A DNA stretch of 64,000 nt from Chitinophagales bacterium. GTDB lineage: Bacteria; Bacteroidota; Bacteroidia; Chitinophagales; Chitinophagaceae. The notes below the pieces were generated by a model that saw nothing but the letters and a program-made list of their open reading frames with translations, had not been told where the DNA came from and searched no databases. The stretch covers positions 62,001-126,000 of the forward strand of contig JAFLBM010000011.1 in assembly GCA_017303455.1 (NCBI GenBank), given 5' to 3'. The position numbers and the translations under genes were made by a program. Shown here piece by piece: positions 45,196-54,100 of this stretch (the stretch's first letter is position 1; each line of letters begins with the position of its first letter).

Positions 45196-46005
45196 TCAAT
45201 AAGGATACCTGTAAAAATCACAAAAATCTTCATCACAAAGCAGCTTTTGCAGCACCGGGTCTTTTAGTACGTCGGTATAATCCATCCATTGTTTTCCTAC
45301 TTTGACCCGCCGGTACACCAGCCGGATTCCCTGGCTGTAATCCACCCACCAGTTAATATGACCCGTGTACAGGGGTTGAATCGGTTGCCCGTTCAACTGG
45401 TGCCAGCCATAGATGGCTACCCGGTCCGGCCTTTTATCTCGTGCAATTTTCCCGCTGATGACAACATCTTTTTTAATACCGGCGATCAGGCCCTTTTTCC
45501 CCTTTCGCTGCCCTTCAATGATCAGGTGATGCTGCCACATGGTGGGTGTGCTGTCACGAAAAGCATACATCGGAACCGGCTCCAACTTTAGTTGAGCAGT
45601 TTTATAAATATCATTCACTATTTTCCGGGTAGGCAAAAAACAATGAAAGCTGTCGGCGATCTGCTGGGCCGCCATCGGGGTGATATTGACCCGGACCCAG
45701 TCATTATCGCTGCCAATACTGATATAATCCGGCGTTACATAATAGGTGGCACGGATCGTTTTACCAGATATTGAATCAAACACACTCACCTGTACCGGCG
45801 ATAATTTTTTCAGAAAGGAAGGAATATTACCCGACAGTATTTCTTTCAGTGCAAAAGAATCCCGGGACTTCCAGTTCATAGCGGCTGCCTGTTTATAAAA
45901 AATAGTTCCGGTAACAACAGAACTTCTCACCGGGGCCCGGATGATCTTATTGCTTTGACAGGCATACAGTACAATCATTATTATTAAAACAGGAAACCGA
46001 AACAT
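45196..46005 (-). CDS. Hypothetical lipoprotein
   Basis: Start chosen at the ATG at 46005 because it opens a lipoprotein signal (MFRFPVLIIMIVLYACQ, lipobox YAC) and lies after the terminator of the upstream gene; the frame itself is open to 46065. 269 residues. The body is a beta-rich fold of unknown type with many aromatic residues (INWWVDYSQGIRLVYRR) and a C-terminal CDEDFCDFYRYPY containing two cysteines. I do not recognise the family. Likely anchored in the outer or inner membrane facing the periplasm. Confidence 0.65.
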   Translation of the reverse strand: MFRFPVLIIMIVLYACQSNKIIRAPVRSSVVTGTIFYKQAAAMNWKSRDSFALKEILSGNIPSFLKKLSPVQVSVFDSISGKTIRATYYVTPDYISIGSDNDWVRVNITPMAAQQIADSFHCFLPTRKIVNDIYKTAQLKLEPVPMYAFRDSTPTMWQHHLIIEGQRKGKKGLIAGIKKDVVISGKIARDKRPDRVAIYGWHQLNGQPIQPLYTGHINWWVDYSQGIRLVYRRVKVGKQWMDYTDVLKDPVLQKLLCDEDFCDFYRYPY

Positions 46006-46015
46006 ATCCCAAGAT

Positions 46016-46042
46016 AAAAAAAGCTGCCGTGGTATTGGCAGC
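46016..46042 (-). terminator. Intrinsic terminator of the endonuclease I gene
   Basis: On the minus strand GCTGCC-N8-GGCAGC is followed by seven T residues. It lies 23 bp after the endonuclease stop and just upstream of the lipoprotein start. Confidence 0.85.
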
Positions 46043-46064
46043 CTTTTAAAAATATTGGACAGCA

Positions 46065-48794
46065 TTATTGCTTAATGAATTTAATATACTGTATTCGTTC
46101 TGCTGAACGCAGTTGCAGCAAATAGGTTCCTGCTGCTAATTGTTCCACCTGCACATGATATCTCAGTTGCCCGGCAGCGAATATATTGCTGGAAATAGTT
46201 TTGCCGGAGAGGTCAGTGATAGTGATACGGCCTGTAGTTGTTAACGGCTGGCGGAAAGAGATCGTCAGCTGGTCATGCACCGGGTTGGGATAAAAGACTG
46301 CCGTACCATCCGCAGACGGAATTGTAATTTTCACCAGCTTACTGTAGTTGAAGCTGCCATCCAGGTCCACCAGTTTCAGACGGTAAATTACAGTTCCCTG
46401 TAATCCTGCAGCGGTTTCAGTAAAAGAATAACTATTGCTGTTTTGCTGATAACTAACCGTTCCTGCTTTGCTGAATACAATGCCGCCGTTCACACTTCTT
46501 TCCACTTCAAAATGGCTGAAACGTTCTGCATTGGCAACCGTCCAGTTCAGCAATACCAATTCATCTTTATAAGTACCATTGAAAGAAATAATATCCACCG
46601 GCAATACGGAACAAAGTGAAGCCCATACCTGCTCCACGTATTCCGGATGATCAACAAACGGGTTGCGGTTACCCTGGAAGCCCATCGAAGTATTATTGCG
46701 GTCCACTTCCTTCTGGCTTACCGGGTCGCTGTTATGCCAGCTCAGCATCAATGATAAGTATGCCGGTTCCACCGAAGGCCAGGTAGTTCCGTCCATGGCC
46801 AGGTTGCCGCTGGCATCAGCCGCTTCCCAGGCCGCCATATTATTTTGATAACAGGTTACCATGTATAAGAAAGCACGGGCCACATCACCTTTATATTCAT
46901 TGATCGGTTCAAACACGGTTCCTGAAAGACCCGGCCAGTTGCTGGTGCCTAATTTACTGCCATTAGCAGACGTAAAACTGGCTGCGCCAACAGTACCGTA
47001 TGGGAAATTTGACCTTTGCCCGTTTACATAACCATCTGTCGGGAAGATGTGCAGGTAGTCCGTGCCGGGACCTGCAGCAGTGCCGCCGCCAAACCAACTT
47101 TGCGGGAACGAGTGTTCACGATTATAACAATCCCCCTCACCGGAATAAGAACCACATTGTTCCGTAACCGGGGTAAACTCATAGGGATCGGTGCCAGTCG
47201 GATCATCGGAATAAATATCCCAGATCACATTGCCACTGGCCAGTTCGCTGGGTTGTATATCCCCGGCCTGGTAGATGGTCCAAAGGTCGCTATAGCTTTG
47301 ATGGTTCAGACCCGTATTAATGATATTGCGTAATTCTGTTTTTAGCGCAGCGCAACTCAACCCGGTTGCAGTGCTGTAATAATTCAACGGGATATTATTA
47401 TTGACCAGTGTACTGAATATGCGAACTGTGTTACCTGTGGTTAAATAATCAGGAAGACCAGCACAGAGATTATAGGTATACACCGTAACATAATAAGTCG
47501 TGCCGCTGGTTAATCCAGATACAAAAGTCGTTGTACCAGTTCCTGTATATAAAACCTGTTCACCACCGCTGTAGGTATTGTTACCGCTGTAAGTGGTTCC
47601 GTCAACCGGTGCTGTAAAACTGTTGGCTGAATTTATTTTTACTAATGAACTGCTGCCATTACCACCACTCCAGCTAATAGTAGCCGATACCAGTGATGCA
47701 TTCACATTGATGGTACTCACCTGCACAGAGGGAGCGCCGCAGGAAGTGGTTTGGTTAGCTGTGGCCGGGCTTGTTACGTTATAGCAGGAACCGGTATTAT
47801 CAAATGTAAATACGGCCACATGATAAATGCTGCCGGAAGTAAGGCCTGTAACCGCAACTGAATTTCCTGTACCGTTATAAACAACATATTCAGCCGCAGC
47901 TATCGTTTGCCCGCTGCCAAATACAGTATTGGCACTATAGGTATTGCCAATAATGGGCGAACCGGCTACAGCAGTTCCGGCTTTTATTACCACTAATGAA
48001 TTGGTGCCACTGCCCGCATTCCAGTTCACAGTAAAAGAACTGCTGGCCACACTGGAAAAAGAAACGGCCGATGCCTGTGTAACAGGTGGCGTGCAAGCAC
48101 TGCCACTGGAAAAATCAAGAGAGATATCATCAATACCCGTTGTAGCCCTGTTGCCGGTGCCTGTAGCTGCTGTTAAACTGGTAATACGTATCCATACATC
48201 CTGCCCGATATTATCTAATGCTGTTCCGAAATTGACTGTTACTGTTGTATTGGTAAATGTGCTGCCACCCGTGGTGGTCGTAACCGGCGAAGTGGTGACC
48301 GCCGTAAAACTGGCGGGGGAAGCACCCACGCCATAATCCACTCTCCAGGTTGTTACTCTCGGGGAAGTAACATCCAGTGATTGCAACTTAAAACTCAGGG
48401 AAAAATTAGAGAAGCCGCTGGTATTTGATAACTGCATTTCTAAAGCAGCACCGGGATCAGCTACCGAACCACTTTGCCTTATACCCACCGCACGGTCCGG
48501 GCTAGCGGCCTGTGCTGCAGAATTGGAAGAACTGATCAATCCATCCGCAGAAGCCACATTCTTCCAGCCGGAAAAAGTACTGTTCCAGGGAGAATTGCCA
48601 TCAATGGCACTGGTGAATGTGGCAGATGTACCCAGGCTGGTAGCTGTTGCATTGGAAGCCACCCGGAACCCCGTTGGTAAACCCGATCCCACCCCATCAA
48701 AATGCTGTGTATAGTTGGTACCGCTTAAAGTGATCTGGCTGTCGGCAGAAAGGGCAAGCAAAACCCCGAATAGTAAGGTAAAAATCTTCTTCAT
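46065..48794 (-). CDS. Secreted endonuclease I family protein with T9SS sorting tail
   Basis: 909 residues. Signal peptide (1-19), an N-terminal beta-sandwich (about 20-232), two fibronectin-like modules with the CxxP-type start (about 235-460), then an endonuclease I domain (about 470-715) with NREHSFPQSWFGG (the catalytic His region) and DYLHIFPTDGYVN. The last 75 residues are a type A T9SS C-terminal domain (VFYPNPVHDQLTISF ... GTYLLQLRS ... KFIKQ). It should be exported by the type IX system and degrade extracellular DNA or RNA, for nutrient use or defence. A full -7 box lies 33 bp upstream. Confidence 0.92.
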   Translation of the reverse strand: MKKIFTLLFGVLLALSADSQITLSGTNYTQHFDGVGSGLPTGFRVASNATATSLGTSATFTSAIDGNSPWNSTFSGWKNVASADGLISSSNSAAQAASPDRAVGIRQSGSVADPGAALEMQLSNTSGFSNFSLSFKLQSLDVTSPRVTTWRVDYGVGASPASFTAVTTSPVTTTTGGSTFTNTTVTVNFGTALDNIGQDVWIRITSLTAATGTGNRATTGIDDISLDFSSGSACTPPVTQASAVSFSSVASSSFTVNWNAGSGTNSLVVIKAGTAVAGSPIIGNTYSANTVFGSGQTIAAAEYVVYNGTGNSVAVTGLTSGSIYHVAVFTFDNTGSCYNVTSPATANQTTSCGAPSVQVSTINVNASLVSATISWSGGNGSSSLVKINSANSFTAPVDGTTYSGNNTYSGGEQVLYTGTGTTTFVSGLTSGTTYYVTVYTYNLCAGLPDYLTTGNTVRIFSTLVNNNIPLNYYSTATGLSCAALKTELRNIINTGLNHQSYSDLWTIYQAGDIQPSELASGNVIWDIYSDDPTGTDPYEFTPVTEQCGSYSGEGDCYNREHSFPQSWFGGGTAAGPGTDYLHIFPTDGYVNGQRSNFPYGTVGAASFTSANGSKLGTSNWPGLSGTVFEPINEYKGDVARAFLYMVTCYQNNMAAWEAADASGNLAMDGTTWPSVEPAYLSLMLSWHNSDPVSQKEVDRNNTSMGFQGNRNPFVDHPEYVEQVWASLCSVLPVDIISFNGTYKDELVLLNWTVANAERFSHFEVERSVNGGIVFSKAGTVSYQQNSNSYSFTETAAGLQGTVIYRLKLVDLDGSFNYSKLVKITIPSADGTAVFYPNPVHDQLTISFRQPLTTTGRITITDLSGKTISSNIFAAGQLRYHVQVEQLAAGTYLLQLRSAERIQYIKFIKQ

Positions 48795-48826
48795 GAGCAG
48801 AAACAGTTTTGGCCCAGCAAAGGCCC

Positions 48827-48834
48827 CAAATCTA
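48827..48834 (-). promoter_or_regulatory. -7 box TAGATTTG of the endonuclease gene
   Basis: An exact TAnnTTTG match on the minus strand, about 33 bp before the ATG, in the divergent spacer with sucC. The -33 region has TTTTC at a 16-bp spacing. Confidence 0.55.
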
Positions 48835-48921
48835 TGTTTTTATCCCGCCCGAAAACCTGATGGGAATAACTTGTGATTCCTCACAAAAAAGGAACCCGGT
48901 AAACAGCATACGAACTCTTTT

Positions 48922-48949
48922 TTTGCATCAGCCTGAATAAGTATCTTCG
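48922..48949 (+). promoter_or_regulatory. Probable sucC promoter (TTTG-N16-TATCTTCG)
   Basis: TATCTTCG differs from TAnnTTTG at one position and ends 17 bp before the ATG. A TTTG lies 16 bp upstream, a slightly short spacer. Confidence 0.4.
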
Positions 48950-48966
48950 CCGAAATTTTTTGCACT

Positions 48967-50178
48967 ATGAACCTCCACGAATACCAGGCCAAGGAACTAT
49001 TGAAGAAATACAATGTAACCGTCCAGGAAGGATTTGCCTGCAGCACTGTACATGAAGCAGAAGAAGCGTATCGCCAGATCAAAACCCAGTACGGCAGCAA
49101 CTTTGCCGTGGTAAAAGCACAGATCCACGCCGGCGGCCGTGGTAAAGGCACCGTGAAAGAAACGGGTATCAACGGGGTTAAAGTAGCCAAATCAGCCGAA
49201 GACGTGGTGGATATTTCCAAGAAACTATTAGGCGGCACCCTTGTTACCCTGCAAACCGGTCCTGCCGGTAAAGTGGTGAACAAGATCCTGGTGGCACAGG
49301 ATATGTATTATGATGGCGTATCAGACCGGAAAGAATTTTATCTCTCCATATTATTGGATCGTACCAAGGGACAGAATGTGATCATGTACAGCACCGAAGG
49401 CGGTATGAATATTGAAGACGTGGCGCATGATACACCTGAAAAAATATTCAAAGAGTGGGTGCACCCATCCGGCGGCCTGCAGGGATTCCAGGCAAGAAAG
49501 ATCGCTTTCAACCTCGGCTTGAGTGGCGATGCTTTTAAAAACATGGTGAAATTCGTGACCAATTTGTACAACGCCTATGTTGGACTGGATTGTTCCATGC
49601 TGGAAATTAACCCGCTGTTCAAAGCAGCTGATAATAAAATTGTAGCCGTTGACTGTAAGATGAACCTCGATGAGAATGCCCTGATGCGTCATGCTGACCT
49701 GGCTTCTCTCCGGGATGTAACGGAAGAAGATCCTACGGAAGTGGAAGCCGGTAAATACAACCTGAACTTTGTAAAATTAGATGGTAACGTAGGTTGTATG
49801 GTGAATGGTGCCGGCCTGGCAATGGCAACCATGGATATGATCAAACTCAGCGGTGGCGAACCCGCCAATTTCCTGGATGTGGGTGGCACGGCCAATGCAC
49901 AAACTGTGGAAGCCGGTTTCAAGATCATCTTAAAAGACCCGGCTGTAAAAGCGATCCTTATCAACATCTTTGGCGGTATTGTTCGTTGCGACCGGGTGGC
50001 ACAGGGTGTAATTGATGCCTATAAAAATCTCGGCAATATTCATATTCCCATCATCGTTCGTTTACAGGGCACCAATGCCGTGGAAGCAAAAAAACTCATT
50101 GACGAAAGCGGACTGGAAGTACAATCGGCCATCCTGCTGAGCGAGGCTGCAGATTTGGTGAAGAAAGCGGTGGCTTAG
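48967..50178 (+). CDS. sucC: Succinate-CoA ligase (ADP-forming) beta subunit
   Basis: 403 residues. ATP-grasp fold (MNLHEYQAKELLKKYNV, KAQIHAGGRGKGT) followed by the ligase-CoA domain (LDVGGTANAQTV, NIFGGIVRCDRVAQGV). It pairs with SucD in the TCA cycle to make ATP from succinyl-CoA; cytoplasmic. Length and both domains are normal. Unusually, sucD does not follow; the gene is a single-gene unit ending at the strong terminator at 50222. Confidence 0.97.
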   Translation: MNLHEYQAKELLKKYNVTVQEGFACSTVHEAEEAYRQIKTQYGSNFAVVKAQIHAGGRGKGTVKETGINGVKVAKSAEDVVDISKKLLGGTLVTLQTGPAGKVVNKILVAQDMYYDGVSDRKEFYLSILLDRTKGQNVIMYSTEGGMNIEDVAHDTPEKIFKEWVHPSGGLQGFQARKIAFNLGLSGDAFKNMVKFVTNLYNAYVGLDCSMLEINPLFKAADNKIVAVDCKMNLDENALMRHADLASLRDVTEEDPTEVEAGKYNLNFVKLDGNVGCMVNGAGLAMATMDMIKLSGGEPANFLDVGGTANAQTVEAGFKIILKDPAVKAILINIFGGIVRCDRVAQGVIDAYKNLGNIHIPIIVRLQGTNAVEAKKLIDESGLEVQSAILLSEAADLVKKAVA

Positions 50179-50221
50179 TAAATGGAGAAAAGAGGATAGA
50201 AAATGGGAGCTCAATTAACTG

Positions 50222-50250
50222 ATCCCGGCTGAAAGGCCGGGATTTTTTTT
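50222..50250 (+). terminator. Intrinsic terminator of sucC
   Basis: ATCCCGGC-TGAAAG-GCCGGGAT is a perfect 8-bp stem with a run of eight T, 43 bp after the sucC stop. Confidence 0.92.
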
Positions 50251-50336
50251 ATTTTCTCTCTCGTACTTCTCTATAGCTTAATACGTCCAGGCTTCTGACT
50301 AATTACTCACAACTCCTGACTAAACACTCACGCTGC

Positions 50337-50354
50337 TACCGTTAAAAAACGGTA
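50337..50354. promoter_or_regulatory. Palindrome TACCGTT-AAAA-AACGGTA upstream of the MBL gene
   Basis: Perfect 7-bp arms with an AAAA loop, 33 bp upstream of the -33 box. It could be an operator. The 281-bp gap also holds diverged TGACT/GACTAA-rich sequence and no reading frame. Confidence 0.4.
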
Positions 50355-50387
50355 TTTGTCCACTTTACCCAAAAACCCGATCCCGGT

Positions 50388-50420
50388 TTTGGAAATACAT
50401 ATAAAAATGTTCTACCTTAA
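50388..50420 (+). promoter_or_regulatory. Probable promoter of the MBL gene (TTTG-N21-TACCTTAA)
   Basis: TTTG at 50388-50391, 21 bp, then TACCTTAA at 50413-50420. The -7 differs from TAnnTTTG at the last two positions; the spacing is within the known range. ATG is at 50460. Confidence 0.45.
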
Positions 50421-50459
50421 TAAGGACAACCATTAGCTCCAACCAAAACCTTATCCATC

Positions 50460-51923
50460 ATGGCTACTACTATGTACGTGTCTGAAGACACAACTTCTCT
50501 GTTTAAAGACAAGACTACCAATAAAGTTGCCCGTCATTTACTTTGGGGTGATACCATCATATTACAGGAAGACCTGCCAGCCTCCGGGAGAGTAAAAGCA
50601 AAAGCAAGAGGCTGGACCGGCTATGTCAACACTTCGCATATCGGTGAACAGGCCTTACTCGAATATTACTTTATTGACGTGGGGCAGGGTGATGGTGTAC
50701 TCATTGTAACACCTGACCGGAAACATATTCTCATAGATGGCGGATATATCCGCAGCAAACAGCTCACCAAAAGAAATGCCGCTGATTTCGTGGACTGGAA
50801 ATTCAAAAAGGAATATGGAAAAAATAAAATTACGCTGGATGTAATGATGGCCTCTCACAATGATGAGGATCATTATGGCGGTCTCTGGGATTTGATCAAC
50901 CCGGAAGAAACGGATGAACTGGAAATAACAAATGTGGAAGTGAAGAATTTCTATTATGCCGGAATCAACTGGTTTAAAAAAGGAACTACCAGGAGTCTGG
51001 GTCCGAATAAAAGTGGTTACTATACTCCACTGCTTGACAATAAAACAGCCTTAAAAAAATATTTACCCGGCGGCAGTGGTGCCACTGCAACCGGTTACGA
51101 GTTACAGGGACAATGGAAAAGTTTTGTAGAACTCATCATCGGGCAGGTAGAAACTGTTGAACGGCTCAGCCATAAAAAAAATGAGAATGGGTATGTACCA
51201 GGCTTTACACCAAAACCTGGTAAACCCAGCATCAAAGTATTAGCCCCTGTTGAAGAAGCGGTGGATGGCAAACCGGCTTTAAAGAAATTCAGCAATGGCG
51301 ATGCGCAAAATACCAACGGGCATAGTTTATTATTAAGGATAGACTATGGAAAGACAAGAGTGTTACTTACCGGCGATCTCAATTCGCAAAGCCAGAAACA
51401 TATTCTCGATTTTTACAAGGACAACTTAGGCGAACTGGCCTGCGATCTTACCAAAGCCTGTCACCACGGAAGTGATGATTGTTCCTTTGAGTTTTTGACT
51501 ACCCTTTCTGCATCAGCCACCGTTATTTCTTCGGGGGATAATGAAGGTCATAACCATCCAAGACCGAAGATCGTAGCCGCCAGTGGTATCACGGGTCATA
51601 AGACCATCAAAGACGACCGCATTGTTACTCCATTGGTGTACAGCACCGAGATTGCCCGTAGTTATAAGATTGATAACCCGGAGAAATTAGTATTAGGAAA
51701 AGACGGAGAAGATGGCACCTTCAATTCATCCAATAAAAAAGCAGCGATACAATTTACCTCGAGTGGTAAAGTAAGAACCAGGGATTTCTGGGACAGTATG
51801 TTTGTAACCGGTCTGATCTATGGCCTGGTCAATGTCCGCACCGATGGCGACAAAATTCTCTGCGCCACCATGAGTGAAAAAGATGGAGACTGGCAGGTGG
51901 AGACATTTAAATCCAGATTTTAA
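50460..51923 (+). CDS. ComEC-like metallo-beta-lactamase-fold protein with N-terminal SH3-like domain
   Basis: 487 residues, no signal peptide and no TM helix. The first 65 residues look like a bacterial SH3 domain (GRVKAKARGWTGYVNTSHIG). The rest is a metallo-beta-lactamase fold of the ComEC/Rec2 type: FIDVGQGDGVLI, ASHNDEDHYGG (the HxxDxDH site), LLTGDLNSQSQ and KACHHGSDD. ComEC-like domains act as nucleases in DNA uptake, but here no channel domain is present, so the substrate is open. It is followed after 21 bp by a two-TM protein, and the pair has its own promoter and terminator, isolated from sucC and the PHP gene. A nucleic-acid processing or defence function is possible, not shown. 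Confidence 0.78.
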   Translation: MATTMYVSEDTTSLFKDKTTNKVARHLLWGDTIILQEDLPASGRVKAKARGWTGYVNTSHIGEQALLEYYFIDVGQGDGVLIVTPDRKHILIDGGYIRSKQLTKRNAADFVDWKFKKEYGKNKITLDVMMASHNDEDHYGGLWDLINPEETDELEITNVEVKNFYYAGINWFKKGTTRSLGPNKSGYYTPLLDNKTALKKYLPGGSGATATGYELQGQWKSFVELIIGQVETVERLSHKKNENGYVPGFTPKPGKPSIKVLAPVEEAVDGKPALKKFSNGDAQNTNGHSLLLRIDYGKTRVLLTGDLNSQSQKHILDFYKDNLGELACDLTKACHHGSDDCSFEFLTTLSASATVISSGDNEGHNHPRPKIVAASGITGHKTIKDDRIVTPLVYSTEIARSYKIDNPEKLVLGKDGEDGTFNSSNKKAAIQFTSSGKVRTRDFWDSMFVTGLIYGLVNVRTDGDKILCATMSEKDGDWQVETFKSRF

Positions 51924-51944
51924 ATCATTCTTAAACTTTATACT

Positions 51945-52565
51945 ATGGGCAATATTGATATTATTAAAATACTCGGTGTTGGTCTATCCGGCTTTGGATT
52001 CCTGCTTATGTTCCTTGCGTATAAACTTTTGAACAAGATCATAACCGAACGTTCCGCCAATGCTTTAATTCATAAATCGATCAACAGGTATATGCTGGTC
52101 TGCTTTGTGATGACTGTTACAGTTGGTGTTTTCACTTTTATCAGCACGGAATATAAAAAGGAGACGATAGCCTCCCAGGAAGAACAGATAAAAAAAGATG
52201 AAACTGCTATTGACCTGTTGGTTACAGCAAACAAAAACAGTTCTATTGCCGAGACCGTGATAGCCGCCACGGAAACCAATAATGGAGCCACAGGCGCAAA
52301 GAAAGACCAGAAAAAATTTCTTGAAGACCTGTCTGCAATTATTAAAACAGAAAACGACCCGAAGGCCAATGCACAATTCTCTAACTACAAAGACAATATT
52401 CTGAAAATTCACGACTCCCTGAATATGCCGAACTTGTCTAAACCGGAAATCGAGTCCCTGAAAAGATCCTATTCAAAATATAATGACTCTGTTACTAAAC
52501 TGACCCTGGAGTTTACTAAACGGTTTAAACCGGGTCTGACTTCAAGAAGGCTTTCTTCCAACTAA
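51945..52565 (+). CDS. Two-TM protein with coiled-coil tail, partner of the MBL gene
   Basis: 206 residues. Two transmembrane helices (about 8-29 and 48-68) are joined by a short basic loop (ERSANALIHKSINR), followed by a charged, helical, largely soluble tail (about 70-206) that reads like a coiled coil. The tail has no cysteine. I do not recognise the family. The 21-bp gap and shared terminator make it a fixed partner of the MBL protein; it may tether it to the membrane or form a pore. Confidence 0.7.
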   Translation: MGNIDIIKILGVGLSGFGFLLMFLAYKLLNKIITERSANALIHKSINRYMLVCFVMTVTVGVFTFISTEYKKETIASQEEQIKKDETAIDLLVTANKNSSIAETVIAATETNNGATGAKKDQKKFLEDLSAIIKTENDPKANAQFSNYKDNILKIHDSLNMPNLSKPEIESLKRSYSKYNDSVTKLTLEFTKRFKPGLTSRRLSSN

Positions 52566-52590
52566 ACCTGTAAATATTTCATTATTCACA

Positions 52591-52619
52591 AGAATGCGAA
52601 ACTTTTAGTTTCGCATTCT
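52591..52619 (+). terminator. Hairpin terminator after the two-TM gene
   Basis: AGAATGCGAAACT pairs perfectly with AGTTTCGCATTCT (13 bp, loop TTT), followed by TATTT. It ends the MBL/2TM unit and, on the other strand, follows the decayed PHP tail. A related hairpin lies at 52735. Confidence 0.85.
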
Positions 52620-52689
52620 TATTTCATAACATACAGCGATAGTAATTCATCCTGCGTATTGAGGCTACCGAAGTATCAGCAACACTTTA

Positions 52690-52731
52690 TCACTCGCCCG
52701 CTTTCACTTTCCAGCTTACCAGCGGGTGTCC
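52690..52731 (-). pseudogene. Relic of the C-terminus of a second PHP phosphodiesterase copy
   Basis: On the minus strand these bases read GHPLVSWKVKAGE-stop. The intact PHP gene ends GKHPVVSWKAKVGE-stop. The flanking spacer (TACAGCGATA) and downstream hairpin are also duplicated. The simplest reading is a tandem copy of the PHP gene that has been deleted except for its last codons and terminator. Confidence 0.65.
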
Positions 52732-52734
52732 GCT

Positions 52735-52757
52735 ATTCGAAACTTGCAGTTTCGAAT
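52735..52757 (-). terminator. Hairpin after the PHP gene
   Basis: ATTCGAAACT-TGC-AGTTTCGAAT, a perfect 10-bp stem, 82 bp after the PHP stop and similar to the hairpin at 52591. Confidence 0.65.
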
Positions 52758-52838
52758 GCTTATTCTATCGCTTACAGCGATAACAATTTATCCAGTTGTA
52801 CTAAAGATGCAGATAAGTTAAGTAACCGAAATATTTCA

Positions 52839-53957
52839 TCACTCCCCCACTTTCGCTTTCCAGCTTACCACCGGGTGCTTACCCGGTGCATTCACGGCAC
52901 TTAATACTTCAAACTTAAGTTCTGTTTCAGGCAGCCGCTGTTTGGTTTTTACTTCCAGTATATTCTTATCACCGGGTTGCAGGGTAATCACATCATAGTC
53001 GGTATGAAAGGTAAAACCGGTTTTGTTTTGCAGCACAATGGTATTGCTGGTCCTGTTTTCCAGTACCACCCGCAGTACATCTGTCTTGCCGGTATATTTC
53101 GCTGATTTCACCACGACAGCAGTCTGCAGCAATGGCACCAGGAATTCATCCCGGCCGATCAGCAGGTCTTTATACGACACTACCGTTCTCCGGTTCATCA
53201 ACGCTTCTTTTATACTTTCGTTCGTTTTCTCCACAGCAAATACTAAGGTTACCGGCCGGTGCCCGCCTTCATTCACCTTAAAATCCCAGTCGATCAGTTT
53301 ATGAATATCACTGGTGCCCATGATGGTTAAATTATTATCCAGGGCGATCTGCAAAGCTTCTTCCGAATACGTATTATCATTCACCACTTCAATACCATCC
53401 AGTAATTTCTCTTTGATCAGCAGTTGATGCATATCAGTCAGGGTGGCCATACCGTCTTTACGTTGCGAGGTCCAGTTGGGATGATTCCAGAAAACAAAAG
53501 CTCCTTGCTTTTTGGCTTCGCGGAAGACCGCTACCGAATCATCCACCAGTAATTTATTCGCATCGGTGATGAATACGGCATTATTATGCCCCGGCGGCAT
53601 CTTCCGGGTGATCTCTGATCCGCGGACGATCAGCAGGTCGTGGTCCTTGGCTTCTTTCAGGGCCAGTTCATAGGAACGGTTGCGGTCCGGGTGAGGTATA
53701 TCTGTTTTATGCGGCTGGTATTCCAGGTGTTCCGTAAGGGAGATCGCATCCAGCCCATCCATCAATGCCTCCATCACACGGATATCAGGCCATACACTGC
53801 CATCAGAAAAAACCGTGTGCTGGTGCAGGTCGCACTTCATCGTTTTATAGCCGGGTATATCAGGAAAGATGATCTTACGTCCGTACTGGTGACTATGTTC
53901 CTGTGCCGTGGCCACCGTGCTGTATAAAACCAATAAAGCAATACATATTTTTTTCAT
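52839..53957 (-). CDS. Exported PHP-domain (Sb-PDE-like) phosphodiesterase
   Basis: Start taken at the ATG at 53957, which begins a signal peptide (MKKICIALLVLYSTVATAQ); a further ATG at 53975 is also in frame. 372 residues. The PHP metal site is visible as DLHQHTVFSDG, SLTEHLEYQ, RGSEITR, FWNHPNW and MGTSDIHK. A C-terminal beta-sandwich (about 270-372) is present. The pattern fits Sb-PDE-like phosphodiesterases, which split organophosphate diesters with a metal cluster; periplasmic. The 3' end is duplicated as a relic at 52690. Confidence 0.85.
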   Translation of the reverse strand: MKKICIALLVLYSTVATAQEHSHQYGRKIIFPDIPGYKTMKCDLHQHTVFSDGSVWPDIRVMEALMDGLDAISLTEHLEYQPHKTDIPHPDRNRSYELALKEAKDHDLLIVRGSEITRKMPPGHNNAVFITDANKLLVDDSVAVFREAKKQGAFVFWNHPNWTSQRKDGMATLTDMHQLLIKEKLLDGIEVVNDNTYSEEALQIALDNNLTIMGTSDIHKLIDWDFKVNEGGHRPVTLVFAVEKTNESIKEALMNRRTVVSYKDLLIGRDEFLVPLLQTAVVVKSAKYTGKTDVLRVVLENRTSNTIVLQNKTGFTFHTDYDVITLQPGDKNILEVKTKQRLPETELKFEVLSAVNAPGKHPVVSWKAKVGE

Positions 53958-54100
53958 ATCCCTGTTTTGGGGCAAGGTAAATGAAAAGCAGAATAAGAAG
54001 TATTAACTGTAGATGAATTTTGCGGGGTTTCATCTGCCCAAAGCTTTTATAGTTGTACTCCTTTTTTGTAGCTTGCAGCAGCAACCTTTAAACCTCAACT

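Noticed and set aside
46008..46015. TATCTTGG as a promoter for the lipoprotein gene
   Set aside because: It ends only 2 bp before the ATG and overlaps the terminator T tract.
50280..50335. TGACT-rich spacer as an operator array
   Set aside because: The TGACT units are irregular and similar sequence occurs at 18208; more likely a degenerate spacer repeat.
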